From contig NZ_JNIE01000003.1 in the NCBI RefSeq assembly GCF_000702425.1, positions 62,650-126,649 on the forward strand: 64,000 nucleotides of DNA. Reading direction: 5' to 3'. The position numbers were made by a program, and so were the translations under genes. This stretch comes from Thermocrinis jamiesonii. Its GTDB lineage: Bacteria; Aquificota; Aquificia; Aquificales; Aquificaceae. The notes beneath the pieces were generated by a model. That model was not told where the DNA came from, did not search any database, and saw only the letters and a list, made by a program, of their open reading frames with translations. Numbering within the stretch: the stretch's first letter is position 1; each line of letters starts with the position of its first letter. Of this stretch, positions 44,925 to 54,331 are shown one piece after another.

Positions 44925-47272
44925 GAAAGGTCTATTCTGTCAGCGTATCTATAAAGCAATACTTTTTTTAGGTCCTCGTGTTCTTTTAGTTCAGGATCCT
45001 TCCTTAGTAGCTCTTCTGCGTCCTGTTTGCAGAGTTCAAGAAGGTACCTATCCCTTTCCCTTTGAAGGTTCGCAACCCAAAAGCCAAAGTATCCCGATTG
45101 GGACTCACCGAGCAGTTCTCCCGGACCTCTTAGCCTTAGGTCCTCCTCTGCTATCTTAAACCCATCGTTAGTTTGCACCAAAACCCTCAACCTTCTTAGA
45201 GCTTCTTTATCGTAACGTATTTGATCTGGTACCACCAAGAAACAGTAGGACTGTAGTCCAGACCTACCTACTCTACCCCTTAGCTGATGTAACTGAGATA
45301 GTCCAAACCTGTGGGCGGACTCCACAACCATAACCGTAGCGCTGGGTATATCCACACCCACCTCCACAACCGTGGTAGAAACAAGAATGTCTCCATCTTC
45401 TCTAAATTCTTCCATCACCCTCTTTTTTTCTTCGTCCTTTAGCTTACCGTGGAGCAAAAGCACCTTCCTGTTGGGAAAAAGAGACACCCACTTTTTATAC
45501 TCTTCCACCGCAGACTTTAGCTCTAACTTTTCCGACGAGTCTATAAGGGGATATATAACGTAAGCTTTGTTGCCCTTCTCAAGTTCTGAGCTTATTGCTT
45601 TTATAACCTTTTCAAATTCAGACTCAAAGAAAAGCTTGGTTATAATTGGCTTTCTTCCCTGAGGCATCTGATCCAGTATGGATATGTCTAAGTCTCCATA
45701 AAGCGAAAGGGCTAAGGTTCTTGGGATAGGTGTGGCGGACATTACCAAAAAGTGTGGGAATACGCTCTCTGACTTTTCAAGAAGGAGTTTTCTTTGCATA
45801 ACTCCAAACCTGTGCTGTTCATCTACCACCGCAAAAGCCAAATTTTTGAACCTTACCTTTTGCTGTATTAGGGCATGGGTGCCCACAACGACGTGTATGT
45901 GCCCGTCCCTTACATGACGCAACAAGCTCATTTTTTGCGAAGGGCTTACAGAAGAGGTTAGAAGACCGACCTTAACACCAAGGGGTTCCAAAAGTTTTTT
46001 GAAGTTTTCGTAGTGCTGGTATGCCAGTATTTCTGTGGGAACCATTACCGCAGACTGATAGCCCTCTTTAAAAAACATATAACACACCGCCATAGCAACT
46101 ACCGTTTTACCACTACCTACGTCTCCCTGAAGTAGCCTGTTCATAGGCTTTCCTTGGTTTATGTCGTTTATTATCTCCTTAAGCACCCTCATCTGAGCTT
46201 GGGTTGGCTCAAAAGGCAAGACACCTAAAAACTCCCTTAGACTCTCCTCTGCACGGTTAAGTTTTACAGCACTTAGGGACTTTATTTCTCTTTTCTTCAA
46301 CTGAAGTGCTAACTGAAAAAGAAGCAGATCTTCGTAGATAAGTCTGTGGTGTGCTGGAGTGTCAAAGGCATACAGCTCATTGCTAGCTTCGGTTGGGTTG
46401 TGCAAAAAGTAAAGGCTCTCTGGTAGTTTTGGCAGTTTGTGTTTTTCCAACAGCTCTTTTGGTAAATACTCTGGAAGATATTTTACGTATTCCAAAAGCT
46501 TTTGCATGGCTTGTCTTACCTTTCTGTGTCTTGTTTTTGCAGAAAGGCTTTGGGAGTCCTTTGTCCTTATGTTGTAAAATGGGATTATCCTTCCCGCTTC
46601 TTCTTCCTTTATTATTTCCGGATGGACCATATATTTTTCCTGCTTATACTCCATAAGCTTTCCGAAAACTATTATCTGCATGCCTTTTTTGAACCTAAGC
46701 AAAACAGACCTGTTTTTGAACTTATACTTCAAAGTTAGATAGCCTGTCCCATCTTCACACCTGACCGTTATAGGGTAGTTTCCCAAAGGATCATACTCCG
46801 CATCAACTATCCTTACCTTGAGGGCTACCGCCTTTCCCGGCAGAGCGGTTTTTATAGAGGTGTTTAGCCTTCTGTCTTCATACCTTACTGGAACAAACCA
46901 AAAGGCAGAAAAGAGGTCTTTTATGCCCAAAGACTCTATGAGTCTTTTTTCCTTTGGATCCAAAACTTTCAACTTGTCTATTTCTACGAAAAACTTTTCT
47001 AAGGGCTTTTTGGGATAAAAGTCAAAGTTTATCTGAAGTTCAGCATGCTCTATCTTTAGAGCATGCTCTATCTCGTTCAGTATGACTATCCTTTTGGGAA
47101 GTGGCATGGTATCAAATCTCTTTAAAAGCTCTAAATGAGCCTCAGAAAGCCTGTCCTTTAGAAGGTTAAAAAGATACAAACCAACCCCAAGGCTCCTTTT
47201 AAGCTTAAGATAGTCGTTCTGCTTGAGCTCTTCTATGAGCTTTTTAGCCTTCTGTAAGTTCTCCACACTCAT
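44912..47272 (-). CDS. recG: ATP-dependent DNA helicase RecG
   Basis: 786 residues. Wedge/OB domain (about 125-240), Walker A GDVGSGKTVVAMAV, DEQHRFG box, MSATPIPRTLALSLYGDLD and the C-terminal helicase half with VSTTVVEVGVDIPSATVMVVE and LRGRVGRS. It reverses stalled replication forks. The N-terminal extension of about 100 residues is longer than in E. coli but common in deep-branching bacteria. Divergent from flgM. Confidence 0.95.
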   Translation of the reverse strand: MSVENLQKAKKLIEELKQNDYLKLKRSLGVGLYLFNLLKDRLSEAHLELLKRFDTMPLPKRIVILNEIEHALKIEHAELQINFDFYPKKPLEKFFVEIDKLKVLDPKEKRLIESLGIKDLFSAFWFVPVRYEDRRLNTSIKTALPGKAVALKVRIVDAEYDPLGNYPITVRCEDGTGYLTLKYKFKNRSVLLRFKKGMQIIVFGKLMEYKQEKYMVHPEIIKEEEAGRIIPFYNIRTKDSQSLSAKTRHRKVRQAMQKLLEYVKYLPEYLPKELLEKHKLPKLPESLYFLHNPTEASNELYAFDTPAHHRLIYEDLLLFQLALQLKKREIKSLSAVKLNRAEESLREFLGVLPFEPTQAQMRVLKEIINDINQGKPMNRLLQGDVGSGKTVVAMAVCYMFFKEGYQSAVMVPTEILAYQHYENFKKLLEPLGVKVGLLTSSVSPSQKMSLLRHVRDGHIHVVVGTHALIQQKVRFKNLAFAVVDEQHRFGVMQRKLLLEKSESVFPHFLVMSATPIPRTLALSLYGDLDISILDQMPQGRKPIITKLFFESEFEKVIKAISSELEKGNKAYVIYPLIDSSEKLELKSAVEEYKKWVSLFPNRKVLLLHGKLKDEEKKRVMEEFREDGDILVSTTVVEVGVDIPSATVMVVESAHRFGLSQLHQLRGRVGRSGLQSYCFLVVPDQIRYDKEALRRLRVLVQTNDGFKIAEEDLRLRGPGELLGESQSGYFGFWVANLQRERDRYLLELCKQDAEELLRKDPELKEHEDLKKVLLYRYADRIDLSYIA

Positions 47273-47276
47273 CGCT

Positions 47277-47302
47277 TAAAATTTTTGTAGAAAATACGAT
47301 AA
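47277..47302 (+). promoter_or_regulatory. Sigma-28 (FliA)-like promoter of flgM
   Basis: TAAA, 14 nt, then TACGATAA, matching six of eight bases of the GCCGATAA -10 box at near-standard spacing (consensus TAAA-N15-GCCGATAA), 14 bp before the flgM ATG. Confidence 0.6.
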
Positions 47303-47315
47303 TATATTAAAAGCT

Positions 47316-47594
47316 ATGATTAACAGAGTAGATATACAAAAGCTCGTAGATGCGATCCTAAGCCAAGAGAAAACAACCAGAGAAAAACCCACGCTGCAGG
47401 GAAAGATCAAGGAAGTTCAAACAGAGGGTGTCAAGGTAGAGCTATCCGAAATTGCAAGAGAAAAGATGAACTTGTCCGAATTGGAAAAAAAGATCTCTGA
47501 AATAAAGTCTATGTTAGAAAAAAACGAATACAGAGTAGATCCTGAAAAGATATTTGAAGGTCTCAGCAAGTATTTGAGTATCTTTGAAAAATAA
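47316..47594 (+). CDS. flgM: Anti-sigma-28 factor FlgM
   Basis: 92 residues. The C-terminal half (LSELEKKISEIKSMLEKNEYRVDPEKIFEGL) is the FlgM sigma-binding region, with the typical YRVDPEKI signature; the N-terminus is polar and likely disordered. It holds FliA inactive until the hook is complete and FlgM is exported. The thermophile FlgM-FliA pair of Aquifex is known structurally. Convergent with the flgJ-like gene, 4 bp apart. Confidence 0.87.
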   Translation: MINRVDIQKLVDAILSQEKTTREKPTLQGKIKEVQTEGVKVELSEIAREKMNLSELEKKISEIKSMLEKNEYRVDPEKIFEGLSKYLSIFEK

Positions 47595-47598
47595 AAGT

Positions 47599-47862
47599 CT
47601 AAGGTTTATCGTTTAGATTGCCGAGTATGAACTGCGCTATGCCTATTCCACCACTTTGGGCTAAGTGCCTGCTTAAGTTTTCCAAAAAAAGATCATAGTA
47701 TATCTGCTGTTGAAAACCTTTCCCTTTAGTTAAAGATCTAAATCCTTCCTTTAGCAGTTCTTTAATGAAAATGCTTTCAAATTCTTGAGCAAGCTTTTTC
47801 TTGTCTTTGGTGTAATCCTGAAGGTAATTCAAAGACGGTGGAAGGTAAATTTTCAGGTCCAT
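47599..47862 (-). CDS. flgJ: FlgJ-like rod-binding protein (N-terminal domain only)
   Basis: 87 residues: AQEFESIFIKELLKEG, then QIYYDLFLENLSRHLAQSGGIGIAQFIL, the FlgJ rod-capping domain. It lacks the muramidase domain of enterobacterial FlgJ, as in many other phyla. It helps rod assembly in the periplasm. Confidence 0.85.
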   Translation of the reverse strand: MDLKIYLPPSLNYLQDYTKDKKKLAQEFESIFIKELLKEGFRSLTKGKGFQQQIYYDLFLENLSRHLAQSGGIGIAQFILGNLNDKP

Positions 47863-47877
47863 AAACCAAAATTTTAA

Positions 47878-47883
47878 TATAAT
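47878..47883 (+). promoter_or_regulatory. -10 element of the polyprenyl synthase gene, leaderless layout
   Basis: TATAAT, then seven bases to the GTG at 47891; no Shine-Dalgarno and no good -35. Suggests a leaderless mRNA. Confidence 0.4.
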
Positions 47884-47890
47884 TTACAAA

Positions 47891-48793
47891 GTGTTGAAGT
47901 TGGATAAGCTAAATAATTTAATGCTTGATTACCTGGACCCAGAAGTTAAGCTTGTGCTGGATATTGGGAAATATACCTTAGAAGCAGGGGGAAAGAGGAT
48001 AAGACCCATGCTTATGATGGAAGTTTGTAGGATGTTCAAGGGTAACTGTGAAAGCATTCTTCCCTTGGCTGTGGGAATAGAATACATACACACCGCTTCT
48101 TTGCTGCACGATGATGTGGTAGATGGGGCTCTTACCAGAAGGGGGAAACCTTCCGCCAACCTTATTTTTGGCAATCAGGCGGTTGTGCTAGGTGGAGACT
48201 ACTTTTACGCAAAGGCTCTTTGGCTTTATGCAGTTTACGGCAATCTAAAGGCTGTGGAGCTCGTCAGCAGGGCGGTTATGCATATGTCCCAATCACAGAT
48301 TCTTGAGCTTAGCTCCATAGGTAAAATAATCTCAGAAGAGGAATACTTTAAGATCATAGATGGGAAGACTGGCGCTCTGTTTTCTGCAAGTATGGGAGTT
48401 GGTGCCCTAATGGCAGGAAGCCCTTTTTATGAAGACTTCTACAAAATAGGCCTAAAGGTAGGAAGAGCCTTTCAGCTTATAGACGACGCTTTGGATTATG
48501 TCGGTTCAGAAGATAGACTTGGCAAACCCGCCGGCAACGACTTGAAGGAAGGAAAATGCACCTATCCACTCATCTCTGTTATAGATCAGCTTGACGAAGA
48601 GTGGGTTTTGGAAAGGTTTGGAAAGGAAAGAAGGGAAGAACTAAGGCAAAAGGTTATAGAACTTGGAGGAGTAGAAAACACAAAAAGGAGAGCATGGCAG
48701 GAAATAGAGCAAGCTATAGAATACATATCCAAGTTTGAAAACAGTTCAAATCTTGTGGAGCTTTTAGAAAGCGTCGTCAAAAGGGATTATTAA
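47891..48793 (+). CDS. Polyprenyl diphosphate synthase
   Basis: 300 residues, trans-isoprenyl synthase. First aspartate-rich motif LLHDDVVDGALTRRGKPS and second QLIDDALDYVG are intact; GGKRIRPML binds substrate. The bulky residues ahead of the first motif suggest a long-chain product, such as the octaprenyl or heptaprenyl side chain of the quinone (inference). GTG start. Confidence 0.92.
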   Translation: MLKLDKLNNLMLDYLDPEVKLVLDIGKYTLEAGGKRIRPMLMMEVCRMFKGNCESILPLAVGIEYIHTASLLHDDVVDGALTRRGKPSANLIFGNQAVVLGGDYFYAKALWLYAVYGNLKAVELVSRAVMHMSQSQILELSSIGKIISEEEYFKIIDGKTGALFSASMGVGALMAGSPFYEDFYKIGLKVGRAFQLIDDALDYVGSEDRLGKPAGNDLKEGKCTYPLISVIDQLDEEWVLERFGKERREELRQKVIELGGVENTKRRAWQEIEQAIEYISKFENSSNLVELLESVVKRDY

Positions 48794-48799
48794 ACAAAG

Positions 48800-48827
48800 T
48801 TGCAATTTTTGTAGTTTGGAATATAAT
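48800..48827 (+). promoter_or_regulatory. Promoter of the cold-shock gene
   Basis: TTGCAA, 16-nt spacer, TATAAT. The transcript would begin near 48834, giving a leader of about 84 nt. Confidence 0.65.
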
Positions 48828-48846
48828 TTACTCAACAGAGTTGTTC

Positions 48847-48876
48847 TATAGAAGGGAGGGCGCCTAACCTTCTGTA
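48847..48876 (+). promoter_or_regulatory. Structured leader hairpin of the cold-shock mRNA
   Basis: Stem TATAGAAGG / CCTTCTGTA (one G-U pair) around a 12-base loop that contains the palindrome GGCGCC. It lies in the 5' leader between the promoter and the AGGAGG at 48901, where cspA-type mRNAs carry temperature-responsive structure. Confidence 0.5.
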
Positions 48877-48917
48877 GTTCCGCTCTGATAAAACTTTTTT
48901 AGGAGGTTTTTAGCACC

Positions 48918-49127
48918 ATGACGTTAAGAGGCACAGTAAAGTGGTTCAGCAAGGACAAAGGTTATGGGTTTATAACCCGCGATGACAATCAGGGAGATGT
49001 GTTTGTGCATTTTTCCGCTATACAGCAAAAGGGTTTTAAAACCCTTCAAAAGGGTCAAAAGGTAGAGTTTGAGGTAGAGCAGGACGTCAAAGGTCCAAGA
49101 GCCAAAAACGTAAGAGTTATTTATTGA
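48918..49127 (+). CDS. Cold-shock protein (CspA family)
   Basis: 69 residues, one OB fold. RNP1 KGYGFITRD and RNP2 VFVHFSAIQ are intact. It binds single-stranded nucleic acid as an RNA chaperone. Strong AGGAGG and its own promoter, so monocistronic. Confidence 0.96.
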   Translation: MTLRGTVKWFSKDKGYGFITRDDNQGDVFVHFSAIQQKGFKTLQKGQKVEFEVEQDVKGPRAKNVRVIY

Positions 49128-49136
49128 TGCGCCACA

Positions 49137-49156
49137 GCCCCTTCGGGGGTTTAAAA
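49137..49156 (+). terminator. Possible terminator of the cold-shock gene
   Basis: CCCC-TTCG-GGGG with a UUCG tetraloop, followed by TTTAAAAAAA. The U-tract is short, so strength is uncertain. Confidence 0.5.
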
Positions 49157-49173
49157 AAATATACTATATTCTT

Positions 49174-50688
49174 ATGGAGCATATTCTATTTCAGAAAAAC
49201 ATAAAGCATACTGCCCATGGTCTGAACTTTTATCTTTCTTACTTTGACGACATAGCAAAGGTATTGCCAAGAGACTGTTATTGTTTTGTGGTTGGTGGTT
49301 GGGTAAGGGACCGCATCCTTGGAGAACCGGTAGGTTATAAAATAGACGTGGATTTGCTCTTGACCTGCGATCCACTAAAAGTTGCCCGTGAGTTTGCAAA
49401 CCTTGTGGGAGGCTCTTACTTTGAGTTTGAAAAAAAGGGACTCCTCCGAAGACCCAGCATAGCTACCGTAATACTGAAGCTTCCGCCTTACAAATACCGC
49501 TTTGACTTTGCCCAAATAAAGGGAAAGGACATAGAAAAGGCCCTTGTGGAGGACTTGCTATCGAGAGACTTTACCGCTAACGCTATGGCTGTTAGCATAG
49601 ACGACGTGCTTAGCATAGGTGCAAAGCAAACCATAATCTACGATCCAGCCCACGGCATAGAAGACTTAGAAAGTGGTATTCTAAGGCCTGTGTCTTTAAA
49701 AAATTTAGAAGAGGATCCAGTTAGAATTCTTCGTGGCTTTAGGCTTAGCGTAGAGAAGGACTTGGAGCTTTCAGAAGAGTTTCTGGACTTTGTCAAAGAG
49801 AAATCACACTTAATAAGGCGTGCGCCTGTGGAAAGGGTAACCTTGGAGCTTCTAAAGATCTTCAGACACAAAAGAAGCGGAAAGGTAATAAGAATGCTTT
49901 ACGAATACGGTGTGCTTCAACACATAATCCCAGAGGTGGAAAGATGGGAAGAGATAAAGGATCAGGGAAATCATCACAAGTATTCTCTCAGGGAACACAT
50001 GCTGAGGGTCATGGAATCTGTGGATCAGGTGGTAGAAGAAAGGGAAAAGTATTTACCTGTAGAGTTGTTAAAAGATGTGGGGCAAAAGGAGTTTTTGGGT
50101 GAATTCTCAGACTTGGAGCTTCTTAAAATATCCGCTTTGCTTCATGATATAGCCAAACCTCACACCTTTGAGGTCAGAGAAGGGAAAATAACCTTTTACA
50201 ACCACGACAAACTCGGCTCGCAAATTGCAATGGAAATAGGCAAAAGGCTAAAGCTTGGGGAGGATGCGATTAAGTTCGTATGCTCAATAGTAGAGAATCA
50301 TCTAAGGCCCTTTTATCTGAGAGAATCTCTAAGAAAAGGAGAACTTACAGACAGAGGAAGGGCTAAATTCTGGAGAGACTGTGGAGAAATAGCTCCTTGG
50401 CTTTTTCTCCATGCGATCGCAGATGCTTTTGGTAGTGGGGACACAGAAGAAGAGATAAACTGGCTGTTAAGGACAATTCATGATCTGAGCGAGTTTAGAA
50501 GAAAAACCCTTGAAAGCATACCTACAAAATCCTTGCTATCTGGAGAAGAAATTATGAACCTTTTGAACATAGGTCCGGGCCCAAAGGTAGGGGAAGTAAA
50601 GAAAGCCTTAGAAAAGGCTCAATGGGAAGGTTTGGTAAAAACCAAAGAAGACGCAATAAAGTTTGTAAAGGAAAACTTTTCACCTTGA
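49174..50688 (+). CDS. tRNA nucleotidyltransferase with HD domain
   Basis: 504 residues, class II nucleotidyltransferase. [10 protein letters not shown] and the IDVDLL metal-binding Asp pair come first; [25 protein letters not shown] for the neck, then an HD domain with [12 protein letters not shown] and IVENHLRPF. In Aquifex the CCA end is built by separate CC- and A-adding enzymes of this class; length suits the A-adding type, but sequence alone here does not decide between CC-, A- or full CCA activity. The tRNA gene in this window has no encoded CCA, so such enzymes are required. Confidence 0.88.
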   Translation: MEHILFQKNIKHTAHGLNFYLSYFDDIAKVLPRDCYCFVVGGWVRDRILGEPVGYKIDVDLLLTCDPLKVAREFANLVGGSYFEFEKKGLLRRPSIATVILKLPPYKYRFDFAQIKGKDIEKALVEDLLSRDFTANAMAVSIDDVLSIGAKQTIIYDPAHGIEDLESGILRPVSLKNLEEDPVRILRGFRLSVEKDLELSEEFLDFVKEKSHLIRRAPVERVTLELLKIFRHKRSGKVIRMLYEYGVLQHIIPEVERWEEIKDQGNHHKYSLREHMLRVMESVDQVVEEREKYLPVELLKDVGQKEFLGEFSDLELLKISALLHDIAKPHTFEVREGKITFYNHDKLGSQIAMEIGKRLKLGEDAIKFVCSIVENHLRPFYLRESLRKGELTDRGRAKFWRDCGEIAPWLFLHAIADAFGSGDTEEEINWLLRTIHDLSEFRRKTLESIPTKSLLSGEEIMNLLNIGPGPKVGEVKKALEKAQWEGLVKTKEDAIKFVKENFSP

Positions 50689-51150
50689 GAACTCAAAATT
50701 TATGGGCGATCCATCCTGAAGCCTTAGCTCAAAGCCTATACCACAGTTTTCTCTATCCCTTCCCACCCTTCCCAAAACCTGAGCCTTCTTGACCATTTCC
50801 CCTTTCTTTACAAAAAGATTACCTGCCTTAGTATATACCGCTATATATCCGTTTTCTTGTTCCACCATAACCACCAAACCATGGCTTTTCAGATCGTCCC
50901 CCGCATAAAGGACCTTTCCGTTTTCCAATGCCCTAAAGAATTCACCGCAGGCAGTTTTTATAAAGTATCCCCTTTCAGACTTTGTGGGTGTGCCCTTTAC
51001 TGGCATAGGAACTACTACAGGTTGTTCTTTTGGCTTTACAGCTTCCTGAGGTTTAGGCGTGTATTTTGGAGCAGTGGGTTTTTTGTCCCTTATTTCTATC
51101 TGAACGCAGGAACTAATAAAGATAAACAAAAGGAAGACCATAGGAACCAT
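50680..51150 (-). CDS. Lipoprotein with degenerate M23/LytM domain
   Basis: 156 residues. Signal with lipobox ending FISSC, a Pro/Lys-rich linker (24-60), then a LytM-like domain ([43 protein letters not shown]). The zinc-binding HxH near the end is absent (GFELRLQ), so peptidase activity is unlikely. Such proteins (EnvC/NlpD style) activate amidases or bind peptidoglycan. The start overlaps nnrE/D by 38 bp. Convergent with the nucleotidyltransferase gene, 9-bp overlap. Confidence 0.8.
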   Translation of the reverse strand: MVPMVFLLFIFISSCVQIEIRDKKPTAPKYTPKPQEAVKPKEQPVVVPMPVKGTPTKSERGYFIKTACGEFFRALENGKVLYAGDDLKSHGLVVMVEQENGYIAVYTKAGNLFVKKGEMVKKAQVLGRVGRDRENCGIGFELRLQDGSPINFEFSR

Positions 51151-52639
51151 TTTCCAGCATCCTGTAGGCTTCTGGTAGGTGTTCTACCAAGTCAAGAGCT
51201 TTAACGCTTTCTGTGTGTCTGTATTTTTCAGCTATCTCCCCTGCTAAACCATGGAGAAAAACGCCAAGCCTTAGGGCATAGCTAACCTCAAAACCTCTTC
51301 CCAAAAGGGCTACCAAAATACCAGAAAGCACGTCCCCTACCCCACCCTTTGCCATAGCGGGTGTTCCTCTGGTGGAAAGAAAAACCTTTCCTTCTGGACA
51401 GGCAATGGCGGTTCTTGAAGACTTTAAAACCACATAACAGTTGTAATTAACCGCAAACTCCAAAGCGGTGTCCATAAGATTAAAGACTATTTCCTCTTTG
51501 TTTAAGCCAGAAAGCCTTTCAAACTCTCCCACATGAGGCGTAAGTATGGTAGGACCTTCTCTGTCTTTCAGAACACCAACCTTTCCACTGTCCGCTAAGT
51601 TGTTTATGGCGTCCGCATCCAACAGAATGGGTTTTTTCCAGTTTTTCAAAAGCTCAAGTATGAGCTTCTGTCCTTCTTCGTATCTTCCCATTCCCATACC
51701 AACTCCCAGCGCGCTGAACCTGTCCTGCTCTGCAAGTATAAAGTCGCAAGCCTTAGGGGATAGGAACTTTTTCCCTGGTAAGGGAATACTCATCTCTTCC
51801 ACAAGGGAAGTTTCAAATATGTGGTTTAAGCCTTCTGGAACACCTACGCTAACCAAACCCGCTCCAGCCCTTGTGCTTGCTTTTGCGCTCATTATAATTG
51901 CCCCAGTTTTGCCCACGCTTGAGCCTACCAAAAGCACGTGTCCAGCTTTGCCTTTGTGAATATCCACCTCCCTTTTTGGCGCCTCAACTCTTAAGATCAC
52001 TTCCCTATTTACGTGTTCTACAAACTCATTTGGAATTCCGATGTGGGCTATGTAAAGTTCCCCGCACCTTTTGGAGGCAGGATGCAAAAGGTGACAAACC
52101 TTTGGAAACTGAAAGGTAACGGTGATGTTTGCCCTAACACTCGGTGTATAAATTTTTCCGCTGTCTGCGGAAAGTCCGGAGGGTATATCTATGGAAAGAA
52201 TGGGCGTTTTTGTCCTCTCTAAGGCTTCTATTGCTGTCTTGGCTGGACCTTCTACGGGAGGTTGAAAGCCCGTTCCAAAGATGGCATCCACTATAAGCTG
52301 GTAGTTTTCCAAAGGGGGAAGCTCTTTTAGAGGTTCAAGCCCTAAGTTTTTGAGAATTTTTAGCTGAAATTCTGCGTCCGCCTTTACCTCCCCAAAGACC
52401 AAAAAAACATCTACTTTGTAGCCCCAAAGCAGAAGGTGTCTTGCACAAGCCAAACCATCTCCCCCGTTGTTTCCCTTTCCTGCAACAACCAAAATTTTTG
52501 TATCCTGCCCAAACCTTTCTCTGATAACCCTTGCTACGCTCAAAGAGGCATTCTCCATGAGCACTAAGGATGGTATGCCCAACCCCTCTATGGTTTTCCT
52601 GTCCGCAAGGATCATCTCTTCCGCTTTAAGGATTTTCAC
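51113..52639 (-). CDS. nnr: Bifunctional NAD(P)HX epimerase/dehydratase
   Basis: 508 residues, two domains. N-terminal YjeF epimerase domain (1-215) with VAGKGNNGGDGLACARHL; C-terminal ADP-dependent dehydratase (about 225-500) with LLDADAINNL, LTPHVGEFERL and GGVGDVLSGILVALLG. It repairs heat-damaged NADH and NADPH hydrates, of special use in a thermophile. Confidence 0.95.
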   Translation of the reverse strand: MKILKAEEMILADRKTIEGLGIPSLVLMENASLSVARVIRERFGQDTKILVVAGKGNNGGDGLACARHLLLWGYKVDVFLVFGEVKADAEFQLKILKNLGLEPLKELPPLENYQLIVDAIFGTGFQPPVEGPAKTAIEALERTKTPILSIDIPSGLSADSGKIYTPSVRANITVTFQFPKVCHLLHPASKRCGELYIAHIGIPNEFVEHVNREVILRVEAPKREVDIHKGKAGHVLLVGSSVGKTGAIIMSAKASTRAGAGLVSVGVPEGLNHIFETSLVEEMSIPLPGKKFLSPKACDFILAEQDRFSALGVGMGMGRYEEGQKLILELLKNWKKPILLDADAINNLADSGKVGVLKDREGPTILTPHVGEFERLSGLNKEEIVFNLMDTALEFAVNYNCYVVLKSSRTAIACPEGKVFLSTRGTPAMAKGGVGDVLSGILVALLGRGFEVSYALRLGVFLHGLAGEIAEKYRHTESVKALDLVEHLPEAYRMLENGSYGLPFVYLY

Positions 52640-52783
52640 ATTTAAAATAATACACTATACATCGGGTGAGAAATTAACCAAACATAGCTTTCTCTGAAAC
52701 CGCTATAGCCAATGGTATTACCCATAAAGGTAAGCCAAAGGCATTATACCTTTCCTCGCTTAAGGTAACATGTAGTTTATGAT

Positions 52784-52789
52784 TATAAT
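52784..52789 (+). promoter_or_regulatory. -10 element of atpA
   Basis: TATAAT 30 bp before the ATG; the best -35 (TAAGGT, 17 bp away) is weak. A GTAGGAGGTAATG ribosome site follows. Confidence 0.5.
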
Positions 52790-52819
52790 ATTACTCTAAA
52801 GTTTGTAGGAGGTAATGTT

Positions 52820-54331
52820 ATGGCAACCATAAGCTACGAAGAAGCTTTGCAGATGCTTAAAGAACAGCTAAAGGGCTTAGAGGAATCTGTAAAAATGGAA
52901 GAGGTGGGGGTAGTCTATTACGTAGGTGATGGTGTAGCAAGGGCATACGGATTGGACAACGTAATGGCAAACGAGGTGGTTGAGTTTGAAGGTGGTACGT
53001 TAGGTTTGGCTTTCAACTTAGAAGAGGATAACGTGGGTCTGATTGTGCTCGGCAGTGAAAGCAATATAAGGGAAGGATCTTTGGTAAGAAGAACAGGTAG
53101 AATTCTTGATGCGCCAGTAGGTGAAGGCCTTATTGGTAGGGTTATAGACCCACTTGGAAATCCCTTAGATGGAAAAGGTCCGTTGCAGTATGAATACAGG
53201 TCTCCTGTAGAAAAGATCGCTCCCGGTGTGGTAAAGCGTAAATCTGTGCATGAGCCACTGCAAACGGGCATTAAGGCAATAGATGCTATGATTCCCATTG
53301 GAAGGGGTCAAAGGGAGCTGATTATAGGAGACCGCTCTACTGGTAAAACTACCATATGTATAGATACTATTCTCAACCAAAAAGACACGGATGTTTATTG
53401 CATATACGTTGCCATAGGGCAAAAGAGATCAACCACAGCACGGATTATAGAACTGCTTGAAAAAAGCGGAGCGATGGAATATACATGTGTGGTAGTCGCT
53501 TCTGCCACAGACCCAGCATCTTTGCAATACTTGGCTCCCTTTGTGGGATGCACCATAGGTGAGTATTTCAGGGACAACGGAAAGCATGCACTTATAATTT
53601 ACGATGACCTTTCAAAGCATGCAGAAGCTTACAGACAACTATCTTTGCTTATGAGAAGACCTCCGGGAAGGGAAGCGTATCCTGGAGACGTTTTCTATCT
53701 TCATTCAAGGCTTTTGGAAAGGGCTGCCAAGCTCAACGACGAGCTAGGGGCAGGATCTTTGACTGCTCTTCCAATAATAGAAACTAAGGCTGGAGACGTA
53801 GCCGCATACATTCCTACAAACGTTATATCCATCACAGATGGGCAGATATACTTAGAGCCTGACCTGTTTAACAAAGGTATAAGACCTGCCATAAACGTAG
53901 GTCTTTCTGTTTCGCGTGTGGGTGGTGCGGCACAGATAAAGGCTATGAAACAGGTAGCGGGATCTCTTAGGCTGGAGTTAGCTCAGTTTAGGGAGCTGGA
54001 AGCCTTCGTGCAGTTTGCCTCTGAACTTGACAAAGCAACCCAGCAGACCATCAACAGAGGACTGAGGCTTGTAGAGCTTCTAAAGCAAGAGCCATACAAT
54101 CCCATACCTGTGGAAAAGCAAATAGTAGCCATATATGCGGGGACCAATGGATACTTGGATGACCTACCTGTGGAAGCGGTTAGGAAGTTTGAAAAACAAC
54201 TATACACATACCTTGATAAACAAAGACCCGATATCCTAAAAGAGATAAAAGAAAAGAAGGCCCTTGATGATGAGCTCAAAAAGAAAATAGACGAAGCGCT
54301 CAAGGACTTTAAGTCTAAATTCACACCTTGA
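52820..54331 (+). CDS. atpA: F1 ATP synthase subunit alpha
   Basis: 503 residues. Walker [10 protein letters not shown] (Ser where GDRQTGKT is usual), [17 protein letters not shown] and [24 protein letters not shown] are intact. Non-catalytic nucleotide-binding subunit of the F1 hexamer. No other atp gene is in the window: atpA stands alone with its own promoter and is followed by DUF72, showing a split atp operon. Confidence 0.97.
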   Translation: MATISYEEALQMLKEQLKGLEESVKMEEVGVVYYVGDGVARAYGLDNVMANEVVEFEGGTLGLAFNLEEDNVGLIVLGSESNIREGSLVRRTGRILDAPVGEGLIGRVIDPLGNPLDGKGPLQYEYRSPVEKIAPGVVKRKSVHEPLQTGIKAIDAMIPIGRGQRELIIGDRSTGKTTICIDTILNQKDTDVYCIYVAIGQKRSTTARIIELLEKSGAMEYTCVVVASATDPASLQYLAPFVGCTIGEYFRDNGKHALIIYDDLSKHAEAYRQLSLLMRRPPGREAYPGDVFYLHSRLLERAAKLNDELGAGSLTALPIIETKAGDVAAYIPTNVISITDGQIYLEPDLFNKGIRPAINVGLSVSRVGGAAQIKAMKQVAGSLRLELAQFRELEAFVQFASELDKATQQTINRGLRLVELLKQEPYNPIPVEKQIVAIYAGTNGYLDDLPVEAVRKFEKQLYTYLDKQRPDILKEIKEKKALDDELKKKIDEALKDFKSKFTP

